64,000 bases of DNA from Symbiodinium natans (lineage: Eukaryota; Sar; Dinophyceae; Suessiales; Symbiodiniaceae), in NCBI GenBank assembly GCA_905221605.1, contig CAJNDS010002402.1, positions 126,001 to 190,000 on the forward strand. The letters are read 5' to 3'. Of the stretch, positions 34,501 to 45,473 are shown one piece after another. Below the pieces are notes generated by a model that did not search any database, was not told the origin of the DNA, and saw only the letters and a list, made by a program, of their open reading frames with translations. Numbering within the stretch: position 1 is the first letter of the stretch; each line of letters opens with the position of its first letter. The translations under genes were made by a program, and so were the position numbers.

Positions 34501-35779
34501 CATTCTTTGGACGATCCTTAGCCGACGCAGTCAGAACATGATGCATGCGATCGGCAGCCGCTGACTTGGCTTGTTTCTGGGTCTTGCGAAGTGCGCTGCC
34601 AAGATATGTGTAGCTTAGGTGCTGCGTGCCCCGACCCAACAGATTGGCAAAGAGGTTGTTTCCAGCCCTTGCGTCCTTCCTTCCCCCTGGGTCCTAGAAC
34701 CTCGAAAAAAAGTGCGGGACACCCTCAAAGGGACTCAAAAGCGCACTTTGCCACATCAACACTTGCTCCAAACCTGGAATCCAAAGCACAGAGGATGAAG
34801 TGATCCAAGGTGTAGACCTTGCACAAAGGTGTAAGGAAAGTTCCACGGCATGCCAAGAAAACATGCAAACCCAAGCGCTGAGCGGACACCCAGGTCACTC
34901 GTGTAACATCTACCTGTGTCCATGTGAGCTAGTGTTGGTCAACTCTTCACCAATGTTGTGGTGCCTGTACAAGCGGAGCGTCCGTCTCCAAGAAAGCCCG
35001 TGGCTCACCGTCGAGTGTCCACACCTCTGCGTCACACCGAGTGAAAGGAGTCACGTGGTCCACATGCTTATCATGCACGCATCTGCTGGGCACAAGACAT
35101 TCAGCGACCTTTGGCTACCACGGGCCTTCCATACGAATGCAACCCGCAAGCTGGCCAAACTCAAAGCAAGTCTGCCTAGCAGATTAACACCTGACTTTCA
35201 CAAACACATCTTCTACTTCGGCAACAATTCGGCTTTGATTGCAATGCTTCCTGTCTACATCACGAGCGTGCTTTTGTTGGCATGCCTTGCTCTGCCCCTC
35301 TTTTAAAGCCGCGACTCCAAACTCGCAAACAGGCTGCTGAGGCTTCTCACGCAACTTCACGACAGGGCAGCATCTTCATGTGGCTGTGGCTGCCTAATGA
35401 TGCTTCTGAAAGGTCCGCCAGCGTCCTTCTCATGTTGCACAAAATACACACCGAAGGGTCAAAGGTCAATGGCAATCAAGGGACAACACGGCCACAACAA
35501 CGAGTGTCTTGAAAGTACGTAGAAAGGGATGTGAAGGAACTCTGACAGGATATCATGAAAGGGCCGTCGCCAGAAGACAGAACTATGGGGAAGACAATTT
35601 GATGGAAGCGAAGGGCTTCGACCTGGAACATCTCGGAGAGAGCAGATGAAAGTGGACCCCATTCTGTTCGGCTTGTGGCTTCCGTGAACAAAGCTTGCAG
35701 AAAAGGAAAGAAAGGGATTGGAAGTTTCTGAAAGAAACAGGCAGGAATTAAAACCTTGAAGATTGGGCTTCCGGATCCG
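31501..35779. other. Unassigned 4.3 kb
   Basis: No recognised protein. A plus frame at 34800-35306 (168 codons) ends in a hydrophobic stretch, and minus frames near 33.0 and 34.0 kb look protein-like (for example SPEDFLIVIQDNIP), but none fits a family I know. Short repeats: CATACCATGT at 34.1 kb and CCAAGGATG at 34.17 kb. Confidence 0.3.
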
Positions 35780-37005
35780 CAGACCCCTAGGGGGGCGGCG
35801 TCAGTGAAGACCCATTGCCCCTACCACCTACCACCTACTCCATCCAAAGCTCGACCGGGCCCCAGTGCATGCCCGCCCGCTTGCCCTACCCCCACCACCC
35901 ACGCACCCCGCTCCCCGCCGCTTGCCCTACCTTCACCACCCACGCACCCCGCACTCCATCCCATCGACCCCCATGGTCCATCGACATGGCCCAGTGCATG
36001 CTCGCCCCCTCCGCTCCGCCCGCTACGCCTACTCCCCCCCTGGCCGCCTACCCCTCGACCCCCATGGCCCCCATGGACATGGCTTCTCAGCTGACTTTAA
36101 AGGGCCCCAGTGCATGCCCGCTCCTTCCCCCCTCACATGGCTCCTGCTCCACCCAACCCTCACCACCCCCCACGCACCCCGCCCATGCCCCTCATTGGCT
36201 TCTCAGCTGACTTTAAGGCCCCGGTGCATGCCCGCCCCCCTCCGCTTGCTGCCACCCGCCCATGCCCCTCATGGACCCATGGCTCCTGGCCCCATTGGCT
36301 CATGGTCCCACTCTCCATCCCCTCGACCTCCATGCTCCATGGACATAAAGGGCGCCAGTGCGTGCCGCCCCCTCCGCTTGCTGGCCCCAGTGCATGCCCG
36401 CCCGCTTGCCCTACCCCCACCACCCACGCACCCCGCTCCCCGCCCATGCCTTTCATGGACCCATGGCTCCCTACCACCTACTCCGCCCCATCCAAAGCTC
36501 TACCGGGCCCCCGTGCATGCCCGCCCACTTGCCCTACCCCCACCACCCACGCACCCCGCCCCCTGCCCATGCCCTTCATGGACCCATGGCTCCTGGCCCC
36601 ATTGGCTGGACGTGGCTTCTCAGCTGACTTTAAAGGGCTCCAAGTGCATGCTCCGCTTGCTCCGCCCGCTCCGCCCTTCCCGCTCCGCCCTCCCCCCCTA
36701 ACCCTACCCCTCGACCCCCATGGCCCCCACCATGCCTCCTGGCCCCATTGGCCCATGGTCCCACTCGACCCCCATGGCTGCCATGGACATGCCTCATATG
36801 GCTCCTGCCCACCCCCCATGGACATGGCTTCTCAGCTGACTTTAAAGGGCCCCAGTCCATGCCCGCCCCCTCCGCTTGCTCCGCCCACTCCGCCCCCTCC
36901 GCCCTTCCGCCCATGGCCCCCACCATGGCTCCTGGCCCCATTGGCCCATGGTCCCACTCTCCATCCCCTCGACCCCCATCACCCGAAAGGGCCCGTGCAT
37001 GCCCA
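35780..37005. repeat. C-rich complex repeat block, ~1.2 kb
   Basis: Extreme C richness. Recurrent modules include CCACCACCCACGCACCCCGC, GACCCATGGCTCC and a longer word (GGCTTCTCAGCTGAC followed by TTTAAAGG and GTGCATGCCCGC) seen near 36080, 36197, 36613 and 36824. Frames up to 300 codons in three frames of the plus strand, and others on the minus strand, follow from the lack of A/T-rich stops and are unlikely to be genes. Confidence 0.8.
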
Positions 37006-37007
37006 CC

Positions 37008-37075
37008 CCTAGGGCTTTGGGGCTTGGGGTTTCGGAGTTTAAGGTTTCGGGTCTGGGGTTCAGGGAATACCCCAA
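37008..37075. repeat. Degenerate telomere-like tract
   Basis: GGGGTTTCGGAGTTTAAGG and similar words resemble decayed TTTAGGG repeats, as at 0.12-0.29 kb. Confidence 0.5.
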
Positions 37076-37344
37076 ACTCGATAAGGGACCTCTTTATCCG
37101 CCTGGTGCGTTTGCCTCGAAGGGGTCGGCGGCACTGGCGGTAGCCATTAAATCGGGCAGCGCGAGGTCCCCAAAGGACCGAGCAAATGCGGACCTTTTAG
37201 CCCGGGTCGTCCCGGGAATAGCCTTGCTGGCCTCTGGCCTTCTGCGAAGCAGAATTAGGCCGGACGCCAGTGCCGCCGACCCCCGCGTGCCGCCGGTGAA
37301 CGGTTTTTTTTTCGTGGTTTTTTGCGTCGCCACGGAGGCCCCCA

Positions 37345-37460
37345 GAGGGCGCGCATCATGAGCATCAGCGGGTCCAGCCCGGGACCCCCAGGCGCGCATC
37401 AGGAGCATCAGCGGCTCCCGGGGCGGGACCCCGGGGGCGCATCAGGAGCATGATGCCCCC
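37345..37460. repeat. ~50-bp tandem repeat, GC-rich
   Basis: Three imperfect units with GCGCATCAGGAGCATCAGCG and GGGACCCC. Confidence 0.75.
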
Positions 37461-37499
37461 CAAAGGGCGGGCATAAGCGACGTGTCTAAGCTCGGGGCT

Positions 37500-37668
37500 A
37501 GGAAAAAGGGAGTTTAGGGGCCTTATAAAGTGCTTAGAAACGTTAAGGGAGTCTAGGAGCCTCAAACGCTTAGAGATTTGAAGGGAGTTTAGGGGCCTGA
37601 AAATGCTTAGAAACTTAACGCTTAGAGATTTTAAGGGAGTTTAGGGGCCTCAACATGCTTAGAAACTG
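37500..37668. repeat. ~45-60-bp tandem repeat
   Basis: Four imperfect units with GGGAGTTTAGGGGCCT and GCTTAGAAAC or GCTTAGAGATT. Confidence 0.8.
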
Positions 37669-38594
37669 CTCGCCCCGGGCTTCTGCGTGCGCTGCCCGCC
37701 CATGGGCGCAGCCCCTTAAAATAACTGTCTTCACAGGATGTGTAACCTCTAACGATTGCTCCGATCGATCGAGAGCGCCTGCGCTCCCACATGGCCAGCG
37801 TCCGCAGCTGGATGCTGCCAGGTCATCAGCAGGTCTCCCATCCACTGGACCTGCAAATCTATTCTCCACAGTTTCTACAGTCTGCCTTTGATGGGATGTG
37901 CCTCCAGCGCGTCTCGCTTGCCTACAGGAAGAAGCTTCACAGCCCACCGCTTCAAGAAACCGGTGAAACTTAAACATGCTGGGCGAACGCTCGGAATCTC
38001 TGGCGGAGCCTGTCAAAGAGCAACGAAAGCCCGAAAAGCCCGAAGTATGATGACGCCGGGCTCCGAGCTGTTTGCCCCATCTGGATCGTGACCAAAGGCT
38101 GCACCAGCGTCATCATGCTGGCGGGGGTGACAGCGGCAACATGACAACATGAAGACACGAAACAGGGCAGTGTGGGTAAGGGTGTGATCATGCTAAGTGA
38201 CTGCAGCAGCACTTGCATGTGTTTCAAGGCCAGCCTGGATGCAGCAGATGAAATCCAAGGTTTCTGTGTGCCACAACAAGCAACAGCTGCTCTCGACCAG
38301 GATAAGTCGCTGCCTGCAGACTTTAAGCTGTGACAGCCACAGCCTTGTCTAAAGCCAGCCCTATTCAACACATGGAAAAAATGTTGGACTACATCAACAG
38401 TGTACAGCCTGTGTACCAACAACTCGAGAGGTCGACCCTGGCAGGCACGGAGTCTATGGCGAGAATGCCAAAATGCACACAAGAAATTGCGTGTTCCAGC
38501 CCAAGCTGGGACAGTCGCTCTCGCCAGCGAGCCGGGACACCTGCTGAGGCATATTTGAGAACCGACGAGGTGTTGGAAGCAGAAAGCATCTTAC
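37669..38594. other. Unassigned; may hold downstream exons of the WD40-like gene
   Basis: No domain recognised on either strand. Confidence 0.3.
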
Positions 38595-38668
38595 CTTGCT
38601 TCTGGAAGCGTAATTGGCTCCTGAGAAGTGTCATACTCCCAGACCTTGACGATGTAATGCCGCGATAA
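38595..38668 (-). CDS. Probable WD40-repeat exon
   Basis: The minus frame reads RHYIVKVWEYDTSQEPITL, with the VKVWEYDT signature of the D strand of a WD40 blade. It ends at a good GT donor (AAG|GTAAGA), and an AG acceptor precedes 38668. Weaker WD-like pieces lie upstream on the same strand (ISVWCAT near 38.96 kb, AISPNKQWKVIREI near 39.15 kb), but I could not join them. This is a single-exon call only. Confidence 0.35.
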
Positions 38669-41600
38669 CTTGCACAAGCTGATATCAAGCAGATCAATAA
38701 ATCACCCCACCTTGATGCAGTCATTCAAGCAAACGAACAGCCTGTTCTTGATGTTGGCAAGTCTGTGAAAACATCCTGAGCACCAAGAGGTCTTAACAAG
38801 ACGAGAGACAAGAATGCGCTGCCATGTGAGGAAAAATATGTTTCTATCGTTTGCAGGTGGCCAACCGTTGACGCAAACCCCTCTCACTCTGTGGCTTCGC
38901 GGATTAGCAAACTTGTTACTACAAGTTTGACAGCCTCCCCATCGTTCAAGGTTGCACACCACACTGAGATACTTGCACTCGATGGCTTACCGGGGTAGGT
39001 TGAATGCTGTTTGAAATTCTGCTTGTGGAGGTGAAGCGGCTGCAAGGCATCGGATACCCTGTCCCCTTCCGAGGGATTCGACAGGGACAGGCTCACTGAG
39101 AATATGGCTTCTGAAAGTCTGCCCCGTGTCGATCTCCCGGATGACCTTCCATTGCTTGTTGGGTGAAATTGCTGCGCGACTACCGCATGCCGACGGTGCA
39201 CGGTGCATACCACTGCATAACCCATTCGGGAAGCCGAGAACCCGAGAAGGCAGTTCTGCTACGGTTTGGGGGGGGATCAGTAATTGAGCTTGCCCCGCCT
39301 GACCCCGTCGCGATTTTGGCCCCCCTGGGCCCCACTTGCCCCGCTTGATGAAACGTGACGATGACACTGCGAGTGAGAGCTGCATCAGAGGGAGAAGGGG
39401 GCCAAGTGAAGCAAGTGAAGGAAGACCAAGTGGGGGAAATTGGGCAAATTAGTCTGTGGATCCTGGCTGTGCCCACCATGTGCTGTTTTCAGATGTTCAT
39501 GACTCATGACCATTGCATCAGACTTGTGGAATCATAAGCAGTGTCAGCCGGTGTTTGCAGGCATGCCCTGTTCATTGCCACTTACGATGGAACGCTGTGG
39601 TCAGTTGGGATACCCATCCAGTCTGTGCCACATGCAGCAATCAACAGGGACAAATGATAAGAGCGCTCACCTGTCTGATCCTGAAGATGGAATGCGACAT
39701 ACACTTGGACATCCAGCTTCACAAAATCTCAAGAACTCCAAGCACATGTGCACAGCTTGTTCAGTGATGGATTGCTGTGGATAGAACTGCACCTGCCCAC
39801 CTGCCCATCGCTGCTGCGGACGACTTGCACCACACGGCCATTCTCCCAAAAAAATACGTTGCCTCACGGGCTACTGAGGACAAAGACTTGGTCAAGAAAC
39901 TCCTACTCCTTAGGTTGTGGCAGTGATCTGCGAGCTCTAAGCCTCAGCAGCAAGACGTGGATCACCCTTGACATTCGATTGATAACCTGGGACTGCTGCT
40001 GCCGCGGTAGCGCCTTCGACGCGCACGCCTTCCACACCCACTCAAATTATAAGTTCCACTCAATACGTAGCTCGTTCGACAAAAATCTGCAAGCATCATC
40101 GTGAAACGCCTTCCGGCCCGACCATGAAGGGCAGATGATGCCTGAGCACCTTGGAACTCAGTGCTCCGATCAGCACCGATCAGCATCTAGGAACTTGCTC
40201 AACTTCATCTGCACGATTGTCGCTGCAAGGTAGGGTCAAGGCCATCAAGCTCCTGAGAGCTCACAACAAAGTGACACGTGTCGCGCAGGAAAGTTCAAGT
40301 GCGGTTCCGTTTTGGGGTCCCGTACCCACCATGGGCCATCCGAGAACCTGAATTTTGTTTCTTCGACCGCGCCTTTCCAAGCCAAGCGCATGGCCGCAAC
40401 CTCGAATTGCGAAAGAACATGAAGAAGCTCAAGCTTCCGGGTTGACTGGGTCATGAAATCACCGCAACTTCGCCGACGGGTGCTGCCATCGAACTAGTAT
40501 CACCCCCTCAAATCTCCTAGGTGTCTGACAACGCAGGCATTGTCCTCTGCACAGCTTTCTGCTGGTCCACGTTGTGATGAACCTTTCCACAAGCATGGCA
40601 TCTCCGGCAGGTTCCAATTCTCCGACTTGTATCAGTAAAGCTGACAAGTGAGGACAAAGACCCTGTCAAGGCACCTGCCATGGATCATCAGCTTAAAATC
40701 CCGTTTAGGCAACTCAGGCGTGTTACGTCCCTCATTGCAGACAGAATGTGGGCTTCGCCTCCGAGCGAAGTGCGAGCATGTGCTAAAGCTAACAACAATC
40801 CCGCACAAAGGCTAAAGCCACAATGAAAGAAACCAGCACTGATTTCGCCAGTCTCTCACAATTAATTACTAAGTGGTGATATAGATACAAGCCACATGTT
40901 CAGGCTAAAACACGCACATGCACCGCAATCAGCTGCTCGGAAAACAGCCCCTTCGAGGCGCCTGGCGGATGAAGATGAACAACCGACGCCATCTGCTGTC
41001 GTCTGACACCTCACGGACAAGTATTTTAAAGAATGCTGCCTTGCGTGACATCCTTGATGGCAAGCCTCACACGAGCGCATGTAATCGTCATAATACACAC
41101 CGAAGTACTGAAGCACGAACCAATGCCTAAGCAGGCATTCAGCAGACCAAATGATGACGAGACGACCGTTGGCCAAGCATGCATGATGCGAATATCTGCG
41201 GGGCCCGCCAATGCTCGTGAGCCACCGCGACCCTGCGTCTCAGGCAATCACTTCAAATTCCGAATTCGTGCAATCCTGCAAGCTACAGGGATACATGATG
41301 CTTAACTGAAACTTGCGTTTCGCATCTATGATTCCGCAACACTGTTTCTCAAGTCATGGTTTGGTTCTGACAACATTCGGCCTTGCTGCAGCGTGGCTCA
41401 ATGAACACGCTCTGGCAAGCGAAACAACGTCCGAGAAGGACCTGAAACAGCAGCAGCATCAAAAGCATTCAAAGCACTCAAAGCAATTGCTGAAACTTGA
41501 CACCTATCTGACCTATCTTTGCTCTTTCAAATATGGGAGGTATAGTGTATCAGTACGTGCGAGGACTGAGCAAAGCGCAAGACCAACGTCAGCACGTCGC

Positions 41601-42390
41601 AACGCAAGTCAGAGATCGAATCTTGAAGCCTGTCATCATGACTCCCAACAGCAGATGAGCTTCTCCGGTGGCGTTGGTGCTGTTATCACACGTGCCTCCC
41701 AACCCGGCTCATCGCTGAAGTTCATGGTCACCATGGCATGCCCAACACTCAACGAGACATACCATGAAAGCACTAAATTTCAAACTGTGTGCTATTCATC
41801 CTGGAGATGGTGAACTTGAACTGCTAGTGACACACGCACACACATGCACACAAACAAACGCCGGCCTTGTAAGACTCGTGGTTTCTTGGACCGCGGGCAC
41901 TCACCCTCACACAATACGAATTGAGCCAAGCATGTTGAAAGTCTGCACCACACACCACAACCACTATCCTTCAAATCTCTGCTGAAGAAGACGAAGGTCA
42001 TACCGAAATTCGGATCGGACTGTAACATTTTGACTTCATGCCCATTTTGACTGTTGCTGCCGGCAGCATACGTTAATACGCAACGTTGCACTGCGCTTGA
42101 TGACCCGTCTTCTTGGCTTGGTTCACAACCAATCTCGTGTTAACGGATGCAAGCAACCCATCGACTTGAATGGCAAGGCCTTGACTTGCCTGTGCCAGGA
42201 GCCGGGCTGCCGGGCTGTGCTCACCGAGTCTCTTTTCATCTTGACATTGTGGCGGAGTCCATTCGGACGACCCCCTTTCACAGCATGCATTCACTGTTTC
42301 TGACTAGGCATTGACACTAGGCATTGACACGAGGTCACTAGGCATCACCATTAGGTGACTAGGCAGCTGCAAGTGAAGCCACATTCGACT
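38669..42390. other. Unassigned 3.7 kb
   Basis: Apart from the weak WD40-like pieces near 39.0 kb, nothing is recognisable. No repeats longer than short words seen. Confidence 0.3.
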
Positions 42391-45300
42391 TCACCGGAGA
42401 GCGGGTGAAGGTGACAAGTGTTTAGTCCACCTTGACGCTCTGAGCAGAATGGGAAACCTCGGAGGAGGCGATGGAGGTGTCTCCACCGAGACAAAAGAAG
42501 CATTCCTCAATGTGTCCGTGGTTTCCATGGAACTGGTTGGCCCCACTGATTGGGCAACACCCCCGGAGATCTTCTGTTCGTCAAGGTTTATACACACCGC
42601 GCCGAAGATCTTCGTGGCTGCTCGCAGGGCTTCTACTCCCAAAGAAGAAATCTGCGTATGGCGGAGCGTCAGCTGGTCTACGCCTGTCGTTGTCTCCAGG
42701 GCGTCAGCGATTGCCAAAGCCTCCTCATCACCGAGCTGACAGGCATCCAGATGGATGTGACGCGACCCAGACTCCACAATCCTTCTGGCACCTTCACAAC
42801 CCAGCTTTGTGTCACGGATGATGACCACATCTAGATTACCAAAATAGGGGAGCGCTGCACACAAGACTGGCACCTGGTCGTCCGGCAACTGCAGGTTGAG
42901 CTTTGTCGTCTCCTGCGCCTTTTGCAAGAATATCTTCTCCTGCAACTCTTTGACCAAAGCCGAATCATTGCGGTGGGTGAACCTGCAGCTGTCCATGCAG
43001 TTCGAGAAGAGGTTCGGAGGCATCGGCACACGCTTCGCAAACGTCTCCCGTAGACTGGCCCACTCCTGCTCTGCCTGGCACCAGCCGCGCTGGTCATATG
43101 GCACGTGGTTCAGCTTGAGAGCTGCAGCAGGAATCTCTTCCACGCGCTTGTTGGCATCATTGTACACAGCAACTAGACAATCTTTTTGGGCAGACTGCAC
43201 GTCCATCGGGGTCAGCTCGTCCAGAACTTCCACCTGACACGGTCGCAGCTCTTGATGATACTCTGAAAAAACAGCTAAATCTTTGAGTAGGCTTTGGCTG
43301 AAACCTGACTTGACATTCTGACTCTCAGCCCTCTAGCACCCCACGAAGACTGCCCGCCTTCACCAGCTCGTGAGCGTACAAGACATGCATTCCTTGAAGA
43401 GCTTTCAGGAAGCTTTGGTTTTGGGCCTCGCTGCGGGGATACTGGAAGAGCGACATGAAGTCGATGAAGAGCCATACTTGCGAGCGATCACCTTCCATGT
43501 GATGGAAACGGCTGATTGTCTGATCCAGCTGAAACTTCCATGGGTCCGGGTGCTGCATGCTTTCCCAGCAATGCGAGACAGACCCGAAATGGATCAGCTT
43601 CCCACATGCGGTGAAAAAGCGGCGGCCTTTGTCGGGATGGGCAAGGTGATTCAGCTCTGAAGCCGCCACGAGTGCCGTTTCCCCGGAGTCCAGAACGACG
43701 CTTTCGGCCTCCTGCCTCCGTGGCCAGGGACGCCTTTTCTGCTGCAGCTCCAACAAGTAGGACAAACGAACGAGGCGCACATCTGCTTCTCTAAGGTACC
43801 GAATGAAGTCCAGTGGATCAGTCAGACTGTACTGCCCATCAGCTTCCGGGGTGACCCTCCCGTTGATTTTGCGCATCTTCCGTGCCTTCCAAGCCAACAC
43901 CATGATCGCAAGGGCAGCAGCACAGGACAGCGAGGCGACCAAGCTTGCAGTGCCTTGCTCCAAGGGCACTTTGGCCGTGTTGTCACCCAAGATGACGTGC
44001 GGTGCCAGAGAAGTGCTGGTTTGGGTTTGGCTTGAGCGGGTTGAGCTCTGAGTTGTGGTGGATCGAGTCAAGCTAGTGATGCTTGTGTGGTGGCCGGGGC
44101 TTCTTGAATCTCCAGCTGCAACAGCTGAAGTGAAAGTTACGCTCACATTCCATGTGGTCCACGTGCTGCTAGTGGTCGATGAAATCGACGAACGTGTTGC
44201 AGTGGCCGTTGCTGTGACAGTGGCGGTGGAAGTGGTGCTGAGCGTAGTGCTGCTGGTGGCAGTGCCCAGCGCCATCGCAACAGGGGTAAGGGTGGCGGTG
44301 GAAGTGAAGGTGGTGGACGTCAAGATGGTGCCTGAAATTGTGGCAGAACTGGACGTCGTGGTTGTTGCAGAGACGGAACTGGCACTTCCCAGCGTGGTTG
44401 TAGTGTTGGGCGCTGGCACTGTGAACTTCCAGAAATCTTGCCTGCTCTGGTAGGGTCCAGCCCATCCACCATGCAACCAAAGATCTTGCCGCATGAAATC
44501 GTAAACACAAACATGGGAATAGCGTGCCATGGGCTTGCTAGTCAGGACTGTTTCCTCAGTCCAAGATACCATTTGGATGTCGTACCTCCACAAATCATCA
44601 ATGCGTCCGCCATCAGTTAGACCACCATGCAGCCACAAACGATGGCCAATGGGGTCATAAATTATAACAGCATTCCGACGTGCTGAAGGTTTGGGGAGAC
44701 CTGGTGTTTGTTCAGACCAGGTCTTTGTCTGGACGTCCAACTTCCAAAGGTCATCGAACTTGGCCGTGTGCTCTCCTCCATGAAGCCACACAGCACGGCT
44801 TTCAGAGTCGTAGGCCATAGCATGAGAATAACGCTTTGGTGGCTCAGGATCAAGAGCCCAGGTCCTCCAGGTTGAGGTCTGGATGTCGTACCTGCAAGTG
44901 TTTTCGAGGACATAATTACCGTTGCTCATCCGCCCCCCAAACATCCACAGCATCTGCTCATGAAAATCATAGACCATCGCATGGTTCTTGCGCCCTACAG
45001 GCTTGTTAAGGGCATGGGTCTGCTCTGACCACGTCATATTGGCAATGTCAAACTTCCAGAGCTTTTCACCGTTGGTCAGGGAGCCTTTGCCTCCGTACAG
45101 CCAGAGTGCATGCCTCTGCTCATCAAAAACCATGGCATGCCCACCGTTGGTGCTCGTGGGCTCGCTGGCAAGGATTTGTTGGGTCCATGTGGAGCTCTCT
45201 ATATCATAACGCCAGAAGTCGGACTTGCCCTCTCCGCCATGTAGCCACAGTGCCTGGCCTATGAAGTCATATGCCATGACGTGGCCTTGGCGAGCAGACA

Positions 45301-45430
45301 CTGGAGGTGTTCCCAGTTGGGTCCAAGCACCTTGTGCTCGAAGCAGCCCGGTGACGACAGATAGGACAAGCAAGCTTGTTGCTGCTTTTGGCAACAGCAA
45401 GGAAAACCATATCTGGTCGCTTCTCTGCAT
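42391..45430 (-). CDS. Receptor-like kelch / transmembrane / HET-TIR-like / LRR protein, 969 aa
   Basis: Two exons, 45430-43364 and 43233-42391, joined over a 130-bp GT-AG intron, restore a continuous 969-residue protein. Order (approximate residues): signal peptide 1-33; six kelch blades 35-335, each with an LW(L/M).GG core; Ser/Thr-rich stalk 340-478; one membrane span 495-516 followed by KARKMRK; a cytosolic domain 520-750 with SHCWESMQHPDP, VWLFIDFMSLFQY, LYAHE and RGWCQAEQEW; RI-type leucine-rich repeats ~800-890. The cytosolic motifs resemble the SH.W...HPDP / W.D...PQ / R.WC..E pattern of HET/TIR-like signalling domains and occur, to my knowledge, in many dinoflagellate proteins. The frame stays open 80 codons upstream, but the spliced-leader relic and signal peptide favour Met at 45430. 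No function has been shown; a surface sensor is an inference. Confidence 0.88.
43234..43363 (-). other. 130-bp intron of the kelch receptor gene
   Basis: It starts GTGAAG and ends TGTCAG. Removing it joins CTG to GTG and gives YAHEL-VEVLDELTP, matching the usual spacing in this domain family. The word GGTG occurs at both edges, a possible target-site duplication. The intron contains in-frame stops, so it must be removed for the downstream exon to be read. Confidence 0.85.
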
Positions 45431-45451
45431 GTCAAAAGGCCTGGGGTGAGA

Positions 45452-45473
45452 TTGGAGCCAAAATGGCTTCAGA
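45452..45473 (-). other. Relic of the dinoflagellate spliced leader (DinoSL)
   Basis: On the minus strand 18 of 22 positions match the canonical DinoSL, including an unbroken 14-nt core AGCCATTTTGGCTC. It ends 21 nt before the ATG at 45430. Genomic DinoSL relics are known marks of trans-spliced mRNAs that were reverse-transcribed and reinserted. A new AG|G acceptor lies in the 21-nt leader (CCCCAG|G). Confidence 0.8.

Noticed and set aside
35865-37012. Proline-rich open frames of 278 and 300 codons
   Set aside because: Several overlapping frames are open at once because the C-rich repeat lacks stop codons.
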